Source: Azadirachta indica
Lineage: Eukaryota; Streptophyta; Magnoliopsida; Sapindales; Meliaceae
Length of the DNA stretch: 64,000 nucleotides
Assembly (NCBI GenBank): GCA_022749755.1
Contig: CM040452.1
Coordinates: forward strand, 10,186,350 to 10,250,349
Reading direction: 5' to 3'
A program made the position numbers and the translations under genes. A model generated the notes under the pieces. That model had not been told where the DNA came from. It made no database searches and worked only from the letters and a program-made list of their open reading frames with translations. Numbering within the stretch: the stretch's first letter is position 1; every line of letters starts with the position of its first letter. Of the stretch, positions 50,050 to 62,150 are shown one piece after another.

Positions 50050-50895
50050 TGATGCAAATACGGATGTACATAAGAGTAATGATCCAATTCAGCTACTTGA
50101 TGGTCCCGTCACAAGAGCAAGAATAAAGAAATTCAAGGATGAATTAAATGGGATGATTCAAGGTTTGTGGGATGATCTTGCAACAATTCAAGAGTGTAAG
50201 AAAGAGTCAAATATCAAGCTTGGACTTCAAGACAATAATCAAAGCTTGGTAACATTGACACAAATACAAGAAGGCAAAACTTGAAGATTAAAACTTGTAC
50301 GGAATTCGACTTCTCAAATCTGTAGAAGGTCATATTTGAATGATGTCTCAAGGCTAAGCAAGCATGTTCAAGTCTTTTAATTGCAATTCGAATCAGATCG
50401 TCATCATGATGCAAGTTTCGGATTCCATGTGCCATTTGGGCTAAGTTGCTGTTCAAGCCCATTATCTATCTTAATCTTATTTATAAACATATATTATTTA
50501 GTTTGTTATGTGTTTGGGCTGTTAACGTTAATTATTAAGCTTAAATTCAGTTTGTTTTAATTGAAGTTAGAATAAATTTAATTTTGTGGCCAAACACTCT
50601 AATTAGGGTTATTTATCTTTTATACCCTTATATATTCAGCCACATGCTTTCATGGAGGCATCATTAATCTTTGAAAGAAATAAAATTGAGAGTGTTTCTC
50701 TTATTTTGATTCTTGCTGGAATTAAGATTCTTACAATCAAAGTTAATTACTTTGAGAATATTTTATTCTAAGGTTTTATTTCACAAGTTGAAATTGGATT
50801 GCAGACTTGGGTAAATCTGATTTAACTTTCCAAAAGGTTGCTTCCATGCGTAAAGATATTGGGTCTCAAGTTTAATATACTCGGGATTCGTATTA
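50050..50895 (+). repeat. Left LTR of the integrase-less Gypsy element
   Basis: Starts TGATGCAAATACGG and ends GGGATTCGTATTA. The LTR overlaps sequence that would encode the tail of pol (GPVTRARIKKFKDELNGM), which shows that the gene's 3' end lies within the LTR. Confidence 0.8.
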
Positions 50896-51761
50896 GTTTA
50901 GTATCAAAGCTACGGCTCTAAATCAGGTTATATCGTTTCTCAAATTTGTCTGTTTGTTTCTTTAGTTTCTGAGTCCGTTTGCTTCAATTCCATTTGTTTT
51001 CGTTTTTGTTTTAATTACATTAAAAAAAAAAAGAGAAAAACAAAACATTCGGCAAAGAGAAGAAAAAGAAGGAAGAAGAAGAAATTTTGGCAATTAAGGC
51101 TGTATGGGGTAAGCATATAGTACAATTTAATTTCTAGTTTAGAAAGGATTAAAAAAAGGGGGGGCAGGTATTGAACGAAAATAAGGAGAATAAAAAGAAA
51201 AATCAAATTGTTTCAAGGAGTTTGATCAAATCAAGCCTACATTCCAAAACAAGTTAGGATTTGCTTCCTAATCTTGCCTTAATTTTTTGTTTACTTTCCT
51301 ATTCCTGTACTGATTTTCTTTTTTTCTCTGTTCTTAACATTTCTTTTATCATTTCTAAATTCTATTTCCTACTCCTTGTGCTTTCCCAATTTATTGCCAA
51401 TCTAAATTGGTTTGGGGTAATTACTTTTTTGCTTCTGAATTTCCAATTTCCAGGTTAGAGTTTCTTCTAATTTCATTTTTTTTTCTGTTATAAGTATTTA
51501 GGTCCTCTTTAATTTTAATTTACCTTGATTTTATTTCACTTTTCATTGTATTTAGTAAGTTTGCATAAATTTTGATTTTTGCAACTAATCTTAATAAGAA
51601 AATTAGAGTAGAAAAAGGTTTAGTGTGAGTTCATTTAGAGAAAGGTCATAAATTAAGTGTGAAACACAAGCGAACTTAAGTGATAACATTACTTAAGTGA
51701 AACACGTGAGGGAGTGAAGTGAGGAAATTATTCTTTTGCTTTACTAATCTTGTTTTGCAGG

Positions 51762-54700
51762 ATGACTGGACAAGCAAGAAATCCACAAGATGAGATAGAT
51801 CGATTCCAAGCCTTAACTGAGTTGTTGTAAGCCATGGATAGAAAATATGGAGAGTTGGTTGATAGAATGGAGAGGCTGGAGGTTTCAGCCACAAGGGGGC
51901 AGTCATCTAATGCTCCTAATCCAACCATACAAGCTAGGTGAGTATCAAGAAGAGCTTAATTAGATGATGGCTTTAATGACAGTGAATCACTTGATGATAT
52001 TGGAGAGGAAAATGAGGTGAGACCGAGGGCAAGAAACAACAACAATAATAACAATAGTGGGGTTAAACTGAAAATTCCATCATTTTATGGAAGAATGGAT
52101 CCTGAGGCATACTTGGATTGGAAAACGAAAATTGAACTAGAGTTTGATTACAATGACTACGCTGAATCCAAGAAGATGAAGCTTGTCGTAGCTGTTTTTG
52201 AAGCTTATATTATTACTTGGTGGGATGATACTAAATAAAAGCGAAGGAGAAATAGGGAAAGGCCTGTTGAAGAGTAGAGAGATTTGAAATCCATCATGCG
52301 TAAGAGATTTGTACCAAGCTACTACTATAAAGAATTGTACAATTGATTTCAAAATCTCACTCAATGGTGTAGGAGTGTTAAGGAATACTACAAGAAAATG
52401 AAGGTATCAATGATAAGAGCAAATGTAGAGGAAGATAATGAAGCTACAATGGCAAGATTCCTCAATGGTTTGAACAAGGAGATTTCTAATGTGGTTGAAT
52501 TACAGCCATATATGGAGTTAAAAGACTTGCTTCACCTTGCATTGAAGGTTGAGAAGCAACTGAAAAAAAAAGGTCGTACAAGTCAGTTTTCCTCCTATAC
52601 TTTTTCATTCAAATCAAATTGGAGGAAAAATGATAAGGCTTCATCATCCAAGCCTAAAATCGAATCCAAAGAGTTTCCCAAAACATCCAACCCAAGCAAA
52701 GATAAGGATAAGCTTGATTCTACTACTAACACAAGAAATATTAAATATTTTAAGTGTTAAGGTGTAGGACATTACAAGCGGGATTGCCCAAATCAAAGAA
52801 CCATATTCATGCTTGAGGGAGAGTACTATTCGGCCAGTGAAGAGAAGAATGAATAAGAAACGATGCCATCTCTTGAAGATGTAAGTGATGAAGAAGGGGA
52901 TGAGCAATTTACTATGGCTGAAAGTGGTAAGGCTCTTGTATCAAGAAGAGTTTTGAATGTGCAAGTCCAACAGGAAGAATGTGATCAAAGAGAGAATCTC
53001 TTCCATACTAGGTCTCTTGTAAATGATAGGGTTTGTGATGTGATAATTGATGGTGGGAGTGTAACTAATGTTGCTAGTACTACTCTTATAGAGTTGAGGT
53101 TATTTACTTTAAAACATCCACATCCTTATAAATTGAAGTGGCTTAATGATTGTGGAAAGTTAGGGTGACAAAACAAGTTCTTGTTGCCTTCAAAATAGGC
53201 AAGTATAGAGATGAGTTATTGTTTAATGTAGTGCCCATGCATGCTGGTCATCTCTTGTTAGGACGCCCTTGGCAATTTGACAGAAGGGTGTTACATAATG
53301 GTTTTACAAATCATTACACTTTTGAGAAGGATGGAAGAAAATTACTCTTGTACCACTTTCACCTAAAGAAGTTTATGAGGGTGAGCTTAGAAGAATGCAA
53401 AGTAAGAGAGAAAACAAAAGTAAGGAGAAAAGAGTGAGTGAAGGTGTAACAAAAGAGGGTGAGTTTTTAAAAGAAAAGAGTGACAAAAATAATGAGAAAG
53501 AAAAAAAGTGAGTTCGAATGGAGAGAGGCAGAATTCAAATGAGGGAAAAAGAGTGGAGGAAAAAGAAACAATTGAGTGTAAAAATAAATAAGTGAGCTTT
53601 TATGTAAAAAGGAGTGATATTAGGGAGGCTTGGTTTTCCAACAAAGTATATTTGTACTTATGTACAAGAAACTTTACTTAAACATTAATGACCTTTATAC
53701 TTCTTTGACTACTGTATTTGTTTCTCTTTTATAGGCTTATGAAGATGTTTTTCCTGAAGAGATACCTAATAAATTGTCGCCTATTAGGGGTATCGAGCAT
53801 CAGATCGATTTCATTCCTGGAGCTTCAATTCCAAATAAACCAGCCTATAAGAGTAATCCCGAGGAGACAAAGGAGCTTGAAAGACAAGTTGAGGAGTTGT
53901 TAACCAAGGGATATGTTAGAGAAAGTATGAGTCCATGTGCTGTTCCTGTTCTGTTGGTACCTAAGAAAGATGGCTCTTGGCGTATGTGTGTTGATTGTCG
54001 TGCAATTAATAACATTACGATAAAGTATTGCCAACCTATTCCTAGGCTAGATGAAATGCTTGATGAATTACATAGTTCTACTATCTTTAGCAAAATTGAT
54101 TTGAAAAATGGATATTATCAAATTCGCATGAGAGAGGGCGATGAGTGGAAAACTCCATTCAAAACAAAATATGGCCTGTATGAATGGTTAGTTATGCCTT
54201 TTGGTTTAATTAATGCAATTAGTACTTTTATGAGGTTTATGAATCATGTTTTGAAAGATTTAATTGAAAAATTTGTTGTTGTATACTTTGATGATATCCT
54301 TGTGTATTCCAAAAATTCGAATGAACATATAGAATATTTAAGGGCTGTACTTGATATTTTGAGAAAAGAAAAGTTATATGCTAACCTTAAAAAGTGTTTT
54401 TTTATTTAGATCGAATTGTGTTTATAAGTTTCGTGGTAAGTGCTCAAGGTGTTGAAGTTGATAAAGAGAAGGTAAGTGCTATAAAAAATTAGCCTCCTCC
54501 TAAATCGATAAGTGAAGGAAGAAGCTTTCATGAATTGACTAGTTTTTATACACGGTTTGTAAAAGATTTTAGCACCATTGCGGCACCCCTTATAGAGGTA
54601 ATTAAAAAGAATTATACCTTTAAGTGGGACAAGGAACAAGAACATGCATTTACTTTATTGAAAGATAAGTTTTGTAAGGCACCCATTCTTACTTTGCCTA

Positions 54701-55196
54701 ACTTCGCTAATACTTTTGAACTTGACTATGATGCATCAGGATTGGGCATTGGGGCAGTTCTTATACAGGATTGGGCATTGCCTACTTTAGTAAAAAGCTT
54801 TATGGCACCTCATTGAATTATCCTCTTTACAACAAGAAGCTTTATGCTTTGGTTAGAGCTTTGAAAAACTGGCAGCATTACTTATGGCCTAAGAAATTTG
54901 TTATTCATATTGACCATTAATCTTTGAAGTTCATTAAAGGGCAAGGTAAGTTGAACAAACGACATGCCAAATGGGTCGAATTTATTGAGAATTTTCCTTA
55001 TGTGATTAAATACAAGTAAGGTAAAGACAATGTTGTGGCTGATGCACTTTCAAGGAAGTATACTTTACTTAATGCTTTAGATGCAAGAATGCTTTAGTGA
55101 GTATACTGTGAATACAACTTTTAATGTGGTTGATCTTTCTCCTTTTGATATAAATGGTGAAGATTCGTGGAAGAATCATCCTGAGGAGCGAGGGAA
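51762..55196 (+). pseudogene. Gypsy gag-pol, degenerate, integrase deleted
   Basis: Gag starts at ATG 51762 (MTGQARNPQDEIDRF), followed by the gag core FYGRMDPEAYLDWKTKIE and a knuckle (YFKC-stop-GVGHYKRDC at 52742-52783) whose first Cys is Tyr. Protease DVIIDGGSVTNVAS is near 53037-53078. Reverse transcriptase is at about 53774-54409, with [28 protein letters not shown] and [11 protein letters not shown] (catalytic FDD). RNase H is at about 54535-55070 ([15 protein letters not shown] and VADALSRKYTLLNALDA). Right after that, within 60 bp, the frame reads EYTVNTTFNVVDLSPF, the end of integrase. The zinc finger and catalytic core of integrase are absent. Stops and frameshifts divide the frame, so it is inactive. 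Confidence 0.85.
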
Positions 55197-56039
55197 TAAT
55201 GCAAATACGAATGCACACAAGAGTAATAATCTAATTCAGCTACTTAATGGTCCCGTTACAAGAGTAAGAATGAAGAAATTCAAGGATGCATTGAATGGGA
55301 TGATTCAAGGTTTGTGAGATGATCTTGCAACAATTCAAGAGTGCAAGAAAGAGTCAAATATCAAGCTTGAACTTCAAGACAATAATCAGAGCTTGGTAAC
55401 ATTAACACAAATACAATAAGGTAAAACCTGAAGATTAATTCTACGGAATTCGACTTCTCAAATTTGTACAAGGCTATATTTGAATGATCTCTCAAGGTTA
55501 AGCAAGCATGTTCAAGTCTTTTAATTGCAGTTCGAATCAAATCGTCATCATGATGCAAGTTTTGGATTTCATGTGCCATTTGGGCTAAATTACTGCTCAA
55601 GCCCATTATCTATCTTAGTCTTATTTATAAACATATATTATTTAATTTGTTATGTGTTTGGGCTGTTAACGTTAATTATTAAGCCCAAATTCAGTTTGTT
55701 TTAATTTAAGTTAAAATAAGTTTAATTTTATGACCAAACCCTCTAATTAGGGTTACTTATCTCTTATACTCTTATATATTCAGCCACATGCTACCATGGA
55801 GGCATCATTAATCTTTGAAAGAAATAAAATTGAGAGTGTTTCTCTTATTTTGATTCTTGCTTGAATCAAAATTCTTACAATCAAAGCTAATTACTTTGCG
55901 GGTATTTTATTCTAAGGTTCTATTTCACAAGTTGAAATCGGATTACAGACTTAGGTAAATATGATTTAACTTTTCAAGAGTTTGCTTCCATGCGTAAAGA
56001 TATTAGGTCTCAAGTTTAATATACTCAGGGTTCGTATCA
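55197..56039 (+). repeat. Right LTR of the integrase-less Gypsy element
   Basis: Starts TAATGCAAATACGA and ends GGGTTCGTATCA. A purine-rich stretch GAGGAGCGAGGGAA (55183-55196) immediately upstream fits a polypurine tract. Confidence 0.8.
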
Positions 56040-56548
56040 AAGTGGGTCTTTTACTTGGGTTTTTGAGTGTTTAAGTGACTGGTGAGTGAAATGACTTGTA
56101 AGGCTTGAGAGGAGTGCCAAAAATCTTTTTGGTGTATTCAAAGTCATAGGTATTCAAGGCTTCTTGATAGTGAAATCTTCAAGGGGTGCTTAAAGGAATA
56201 GATGTAGGCAAGGTTGTGCTGAACCATTATAAATATGGCTGATATTGTGGTTATGTTGAAATTTTAATTTTTGTGGTTAAATTCTTAGAAATCCAATTCA
56301 CCACCCTTTAGGGTTGTTTAGTAGTATTTCAAAGTTTTTAATCTGATTTGTTCATTTAGATACATTTATGTTAAATTACTCTAAAGTGGATATCGGTGCT
56401 AAGTTTAAAGGATTTTGTGAAAATTCACAAGTGCACGAAATCATAACTAGTAATATAGTGACAAAAAGATATCGAACCCACGAGAACTAGTTGCCTATCA
56501 CTATCACTATTGAAATTATTCTAGTTCTAAGTTATTTGATTAATTAAA

Positions 56549-57797
56549 GGGAGAATAACATTGGGGTACTCGTTTTCAAAAAAAAATGTCAAGTAAGTAT
56601 CAAATTGAAAAAAATATTTGTCTGTTATACCCTCTCTGTTAAAATTTTTCATCTTCGTTATGGTAAAAAGGCATAGTAGTGATTTTAATTTTAAAATTAA
56701 TTAAAATTAAAAATATAATTAATTTATATGTTTAAGGGTAAAATGGTCATTGTAATTTAACAATAAATATAAAAAATATTATATTTAATAAAAATAATTA
56801 TACAATAAAAAACTCTAAAATCCTATTTTTTCTCCTTGCAGCAGCAGCCCTGTTGCATCGTCTCCTTCTTCGTCTTTTTCTTTGGCTTCTTCTTCTTCTT
56901 CTTTCTTTTCTTCTTCCATTCCTTCTTCTTCTTCTTTCTTTTCAACTTCATCTTCATCTTCATCTTCTTCTTTCTTTTTCTTTTTTCTTTTGGTCTACTT
57001 GTTCTTTTTTTTTTTTCTCTCTTTTGGGTTCTTATTTGTTTACTAAATTGCTAACACATAATTATTGATTTAGGATAAATTAGGGAGATTATGGAATGGG
57101 ATTGGTACAGGATTAAAAGTGGGTTTTGGATGGATTGAAGTAATGTTGAGAATTGAAATTTCTTTGATTAATAATTTGGTTGATGGATTAAAAATTAATT
57201 AATAATTTGGTTTATTCATTAATTACATTAAGATATTAATTAGGGATTTTGGATTTGTTTGATTAGGGATTTCGGGTAATTAGGGATTTTGGATGGATTA
57301 AAAAAATCATTGATAATTTAGTTTGTTGATTGATTAAATTAGGATATTAATTAGAGATTTTGAGTAATTAGGGATTTGGGGTTTCTTTGATTAGGACTTT
57401 GGGTAATTAGGGATGGATTAAAAATAAATTGATAATTTTTTTATTGATTGATTAAATTAGGGTATTAATTAGGAATTTTGGGTAATTAGGGATTTTGGAT
57501 GGATTAAAAATTAATTGATAATTTGGTTTATTGATTGATTAAATTAGGATATTAATTAGGGATTTTTGGTTTATTATATATATTATTATTTATTTTTTAA
57601 AAAGCTAAGATTTAAGGATATTTATGAAAATTTATTCTTCAATACAAGTTAGAAGGGTAATTATGTCATTACAAGGATAGTCAAACCATAATAGAGATGA
57701 AAAATTCTAATGGAAATATGTCACTGACAAATATTTTTAATTTGAGTACTTAATTGAAATTTAGTTTTTAAAACAGCTACATCGCAGTCATTCTCCC
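56549..57797. mobile_element. Short non-autonomous MULE with 9-bp target duplication
   Basis: The left end GGGAGAATAACATTGG... (56549 on) and the right end ...ACTGCGATG-type sequence closing at GTCATTCTCCC (57797) form inverted repeats of about 110 bp, sharing GGGAGAAT, AATATTTGTC and TTTTTCATC words. TTAATTAAA (56540-56548) and TTAGTTAAA (57798-57806) are a 9-bp duplication with one change, the length expected of MULEs. The 1,249-bp element has no transposase. It contains a CT-rich block (56860-57020) and a tandem repeat (57080-57570). Confidence 0.8.
57080..57570. repeat. Tandem repeat inside the short MULE
   Basis: At least four degenerate units contain TTGATTGATTAAATTAGG, then TATTAATTAGGGATTTTGG and AATTGATAATTTGGTTTAT. 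Spacing is irregular at about 65-125 bp. Confidence 0.75.
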
Positions 57798-60049
57798 TTA
57801 GTTAAATGAATTGTAGAATTTGATTTTGGAAAATAAAGCAAATTAAATTCACAATGGAGTAGCTACTGGAATAAATAAAACAATCACTTACAAAGAACAA
57901 GTTTTCACCAATAAAGAAAATTCTAAGGCATCTGAATTTACCTGACTAATCTAATATCAAATCCTAACCATTCAATTAATCAATTATCATTCTTTTTGTC
58001 AGTGAAAAATTCTAACTTATCTAGGGTCCTCTCTTGAGTAGAATTATTATTACTCATACACGATAACCCACGATATGTCTATGTTAATTTAAAAGTATTT
58101 AAGCACATTAAGATCAATAATATTACACATAAAAGCAGCACAAATTACATTGGAACATGTCTATCTTTTGTTCAATTTTTGGCATATATCATATGAAGCT
58201 AAACTACATGCATCATCTCTCGAATTAACATGCACAACAAATCATTTAATTATTGGCCAGATAATTGAAAGCATTAAATTTAATGATATATACGCAAAAG
58301 GAATAATAAAATTATGATAACATGGAAATAAGATTCAAAATTGTCATAGAGAGGCTACATCATAACCTTAGCAATGAAAATTAGTTCATAATGGAATTAA
58401 ATCAAACCATAATAAATCTGGAATTCGTAATGAAAAGGTACAAAAAGAAGATTAAAGAGTTAAGGAAAAAAAAACTCTATGTAGATCAAGAGGCTCAATC
58501 TTCACAAAGCACTAATCTTCCTTTGAAGTCTTCTTCTCTCTCAAAGCTTCAAACTTCCTTCCAATGTTAAGAACCAAAGAATCCATATAGAGTGATAAAT
58601 GAGTAGTTTACTTACTTTTCCTTTATTTTCACATTTAAATATATGCGTAAATTCTCAAGTAGTAATGTTGTTTTGATAAAATTTTTTATTTTTGTGCAGA
58701 AATGAAGAAAATCGCAGTTAAAGTGACAAACAGCACAAAAATGGGATAAAAAGGACAAGTCATCAAAAATTAAAACGAAAATGCAAGAAAATTAAAGACT
58801 TAAATGCAAGATATGAATATTCAAGGGACTAAATGTAATATTTGAAGACTCAGGGACTTAATTGAAAATAATTGGTTTGGTGCCTGGCACATTCGTGCCC
58901 CTACACAGTACGTCCAAAGGTAGAAAGAAAGGTGTAGTCGTGCCATAAGATTTTCCTTCCAGATAGAAGCAAAGGCATGGCTGCACCAATCCAAGCACGT
59001 AACCCTGCTGCAACTGACTGTCCCAAACTGAATTTTACTTGAATTTCTATCCTTGCATAAGCTTTTTAATGGCCAAATTTAGCTGATCTTATGTTTTCTT
59101 AAGTTTGAGACATCAGCCACCATATAAAAAGGGTCATCTAAGAATAAAAAGTAAGCTTTTTAGAGATGGAGAAAAGGGAAGAATAAGAGAAGGTTTTTAG
59201 AGAGAAAAAGGGAAGAACAAGGAGAGGAATTCTAGAGAGAGAAGGAGAAGAATAAATTAAGATTAAAGGCCTTTGGAAGAAGACTTGAAGATTGGTTGTT
59301 GGAGCCTTTTATCACTATTTTTGTCTTCTCAAACTCTCACTTTTATTTTGTAATTCATTTTATTTTTATTGTTAGATTATTGTGAAGATGATGAATTTTA
59401 TTATGGACTTGTGTTTGATTTTTAATACGTTAGGCTGAATTTTTTATATTTTAGGATTTTGATGTAACCAAATCCTACCATTTTTTAACTAATTAATGAA
59501 TTTTTTATTGTTATTAATTTTCAATCACTTTTGTTTTTTTTACACTTAATGCTAATAATTTATAATGTAATGAATTATTAGATTAAACATGAATAAATTG
59601 GTACTAGAGATAGTCTAAATCATTTATAAGATTTGAAAAACTCAGTTTAGTGTATTGAGCATTCGAGAGAGTATCAATGACTAGATAATCACATTAACGA
59701 TTGGGAGTTAATAAGCCCGGAGGTAAATTAATTTCTAAGAGTTAATAAGAGGTTGGAGTTAAAGATCGTATAATTAATTTAGTCAGATAAAGATATCAGT
59801 TGGTTTAGCTAAATGTAAACCTAGTTTGACAGTCGAGAGAGAACAAGGTTACTTAAAATCTGTAATTAGTTTATTAAAAGTAAAAACTTAGCAAATTCTG
59901 AAGTAAGAGAGATATGATAAAGGTTAGGTGGAATCAAAATCCTAGAACCATTTTTATATCAATTTCTGCATATACACTCTGTATTAGTGATGTGAACCTA
60001 CTAGATGACCTGCTTTGAGAACTCTTGAATCAGTTACTCAAAATATAAG

Positions 60050-60063
60050 TGGCTCCGATATCA
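60050..60063 (-). promoter_or_regulatory. Primer-binding-site-like sequence of a minus-strand retrotransposon
   Basis: The complement reads TGATATCGGAGCCA, two bases from the initiator-Met tRNA primer site TGGTATCAGAGCCA. It lies two bases left of a TG that begins the minus-strand LTR at 60066, as expected for the 5' LTR of a minus-strand element. Confidence 0.55.
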
Positions 60064-60065
60064 AC

Positions 60066-62150
60066 TGATGTGAACCTTGCTAACGACGTGACAAAATCCA
60101 ATACCGAAATGACGTTGAACCTTGCCAATAACGTGACAAAACCCAAAACTAACGTGATAATAAATTTTGTTAATATTGTAACAGAAACTCAACACTAAAT
60201 GTTATACGAAACGCTAAAATTTTTAAGATACAAGTTTGTTGAGTCTTGACCCATTACCTAACAAGATAATAAGTAAGAACTACAGTTGTTTGAAAACTTT
60301 ACACCAAAAATCTCAAGAATCATTAAAGAATCAAGATAATAAGTCTAGTTATTGAACACCACAAAAATATAATTCTTGATAAGTTCACAAGTTTTTAAAA
60401 GAATTAAAGAAATAATTTATTTCTCATTGAAAATAATATTTGAGAACTGATGTACAAATTTTAAAGTCTCACAAGTGCACGAATTGTTAATGGTTGACAA
60501 TAAGTTCACTTCGAGTCGATCTTTCGTAGAATTGTAATGATTTAAATTTTTATTGTTTCCAGTTAATTACTAATTTAGGTAATTATAAAATCGTACATAC
60601 TCTAATATAATCAAATGACAATTTCAGATTATTCCAATTGAAGTGATTAAATAACTAAATTACAAGAACTTGAAATCTATAAAATTATGTTGAATTCAAT
60701 GAAATTAGATGGGATTTAGCTAATTATCTAATCTTGTATTGAAATATTAGGTGAATTAAACAACTATTATAAGGCTTCTACTTAATTAATTATATTGTTA
60801 CAAGTCATTTAACCACTTAAATCAAACCAACTCAATGGATTTAATTTAAATACTTATTTAAAAGAGCTTAATTAAGGTAAGACGATGTTTTCAATCAAAA
60901 ATAATAGATAGCAAATTCACAACAAATAATCAAAATTATATAGATCAATGAACACGAAATAATCTCAACCTCTAATTAATCACATTTTACAAAATATCCA
61001 ATACCATTTCAATAGCAAAACCAAACTCCCAAAATATGTTTACACTTCCATTCTTAAATTCAAATCTATGAATTTAATTACAAAAGTTTTAAACATAGTT
61101 GAAAAATAAACAAACTTAAAGAAAGCTTCTCTTTTTTAAGGTTCACCACCAAGTTTTGAAGAAGATGATAATTCTGCCCAGCAAGAATGTCTTCCTCTTC
61201 AATTCAGCAATCCTCCCCCTCCAAAGGAACTCACTCTTTAGAAAACCCTCTTTTTCATCAAATTCTTCCCCAATTCGTTCTCTACCCAGCAGCACCTCCA
61301 AAGTTATCCTTTTTACTCATTTTGTCAACAACTTATTCAAAATTTACTCCCACATGTTAAGGAAAATCTGTCTTCCAGTTGTCTTATTTTCATCTAGAAT
61401 ATTGACCCTTAAAACTTCAACATTTGCTTTCTTTTTGAACATAAGGTTATAAATCATTAAGTCTAATTTTCAAATTATTTGGTATCACCCAAATATGAGC
61501 ATTGAGGATAAGGTTATGCTAGAAAATACGAACTATATTCAAGAAATACGGGCCTTCCAGCATCTTGGGTTTATTTTTGGGCTTTCTGCAATAATTTTTA
61601 CAAGTAATAAAAAGAAGTTCAAAATAATAAAATTTTAAGATAAAATACATGAATAAAGGACATAAACATAATAAAATATTAGAACAAATATTGATTTATC
61701 AAGAACCAATATTCTAAATTCCAACATAATGTTAGCCCTATATAAATAGGCTAATAAAAAAATTCTAAAAAATATAAAAATCAAAAAATAAATAGGAATA
61801 GAAAATCTTAACTTATATAAGAATAAAAATTCTAAATTAAAAAAAAATATAATCCTAATCTAATTAAGAAACATAAAAATAACAATCTTAAACAAATTAG
61901 GAAACTAATTCTATATTAAATAAGGAATCTTTAAAAGCCCAAATTATTTATGTGGCATTAGAATTTAATAGCACAGAAATATTTTATTCTTCTTCTTGCA
62001 ACCCATTTGAATTGTTGTCATGCATTCAGCCCATCTATTGTAATTTGGCCCATTTGAAAAGTTTAATGGATTATGTGAACGTTGCCCTTAAGTTTTTCCA
62101 ACCCCACATGAGAGTTTTTCATCTTATATGCATAGTTGCACAACTTTGAT
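60066..62150 (-). mobile_element. Minus-strand LTR (same family as the 34940 solo LTR), split by another insertion
   Basis: Segments 60066-60447 and 61686-62150, read on the minus strand, match 34940-35870. Shared features are AAAACTTGTGAACTTATCAA, TTATTAGCCTAT followed by a TATA word, and TTAATATAGAATTAGTT. A 1,233-bp insert separates them. The right edge near 62150 could not be placed exactly. Confidence 0.5.
60448..61680. mobile_element. Insertion with 5-bp duplication AGAAC, probable solo LTR
   Basis: Starts TGATGTACAAATTTT and contains CTCACAAGTGCACGAATTG, like the LTR at 56416. AGAAC is found at 60443-60447 and 61681-61685, and the two parts of the host LTR resume on either side. No internal coding domain. 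A 98-codon frame (61156-61452) inside it has no domain. Confidence 0.55.

Larger units (their letters stand above)
50050..56039 (+). mobile_element. Ty3/Gypsy LTR retrotransposon lacking integrase
   Basis: LTRs are 50050-50895 and 55197-56039, matching along their length. The flanks are AAGTA (50045-50049) and AAGTG (56040-56044), a near-perfect 5-bp duplication. A degraded initiator-Met primer site (TAGTATCAAAGC, about 50899-50910) follows the left LTR. Gag, protease, reverse transcriptase and RNase H are readable in order, but the integrase is missing, and the pol end (TTFNVVDLSPF) joins almost directly to RNase H. Many stops. Probably of chromovirus type by motif wording; lineage not verified. 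Confidence 0.88.
49174..56331 (+). mobile_element. Sirevirus-like solo LTR, split by a Gypsy element
   Basis: The left part 49174-50049 begins TGTTGACATTATGTC and has TTTTGATGATAACAAA, TAGACCGAACT and CCAACGGCTAGTTTTT, words common in Sirevirus LTRs. The right part 56045-56331 has GGAGTGCC, TCAAGGGGTGCTT, CTGAACCATTATAAAT and CCAATTCACCACCC, again Sirevirus-like, and ends ATTTCA. Together they make about 1.16 kb with no internal domain, so a solo LTR. Flanks AGGTG (49169-49173) and AAGTT (56332-56336) are a decayed 5-bp duplication in the older Gypsy copy 3. The Sirevirus label is from memory of motifs. Confidence 0.6.
56416..60000 (+). mobile_element. Gypsy LTR-derived sequence, split by a MULE
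   Basis: Begins TGTGAAAATTCACAAGTGCACGA at 56416-56438, a kind of word at the starts of Athila/Tat-type LTRs in plants, and contains GAACCCACGAG. It is interrupted by the MULE at 56549-57797 and continues non-coding to about 60000, with polypurine leader-like stretches (59160-59260) as in such LTRs. It may be the beginning of the LTR whose last part (62150-62384) precedes the Athila primer site. Boundaries beyond 60000 are uncertain. Confidence 0.4.

Noticed and set aside
56836..57068. Two overlapping Phe/Leu-rich open frames
   Set aside because: They are translations of a CT-rich low-complexity block inside the short MULE.
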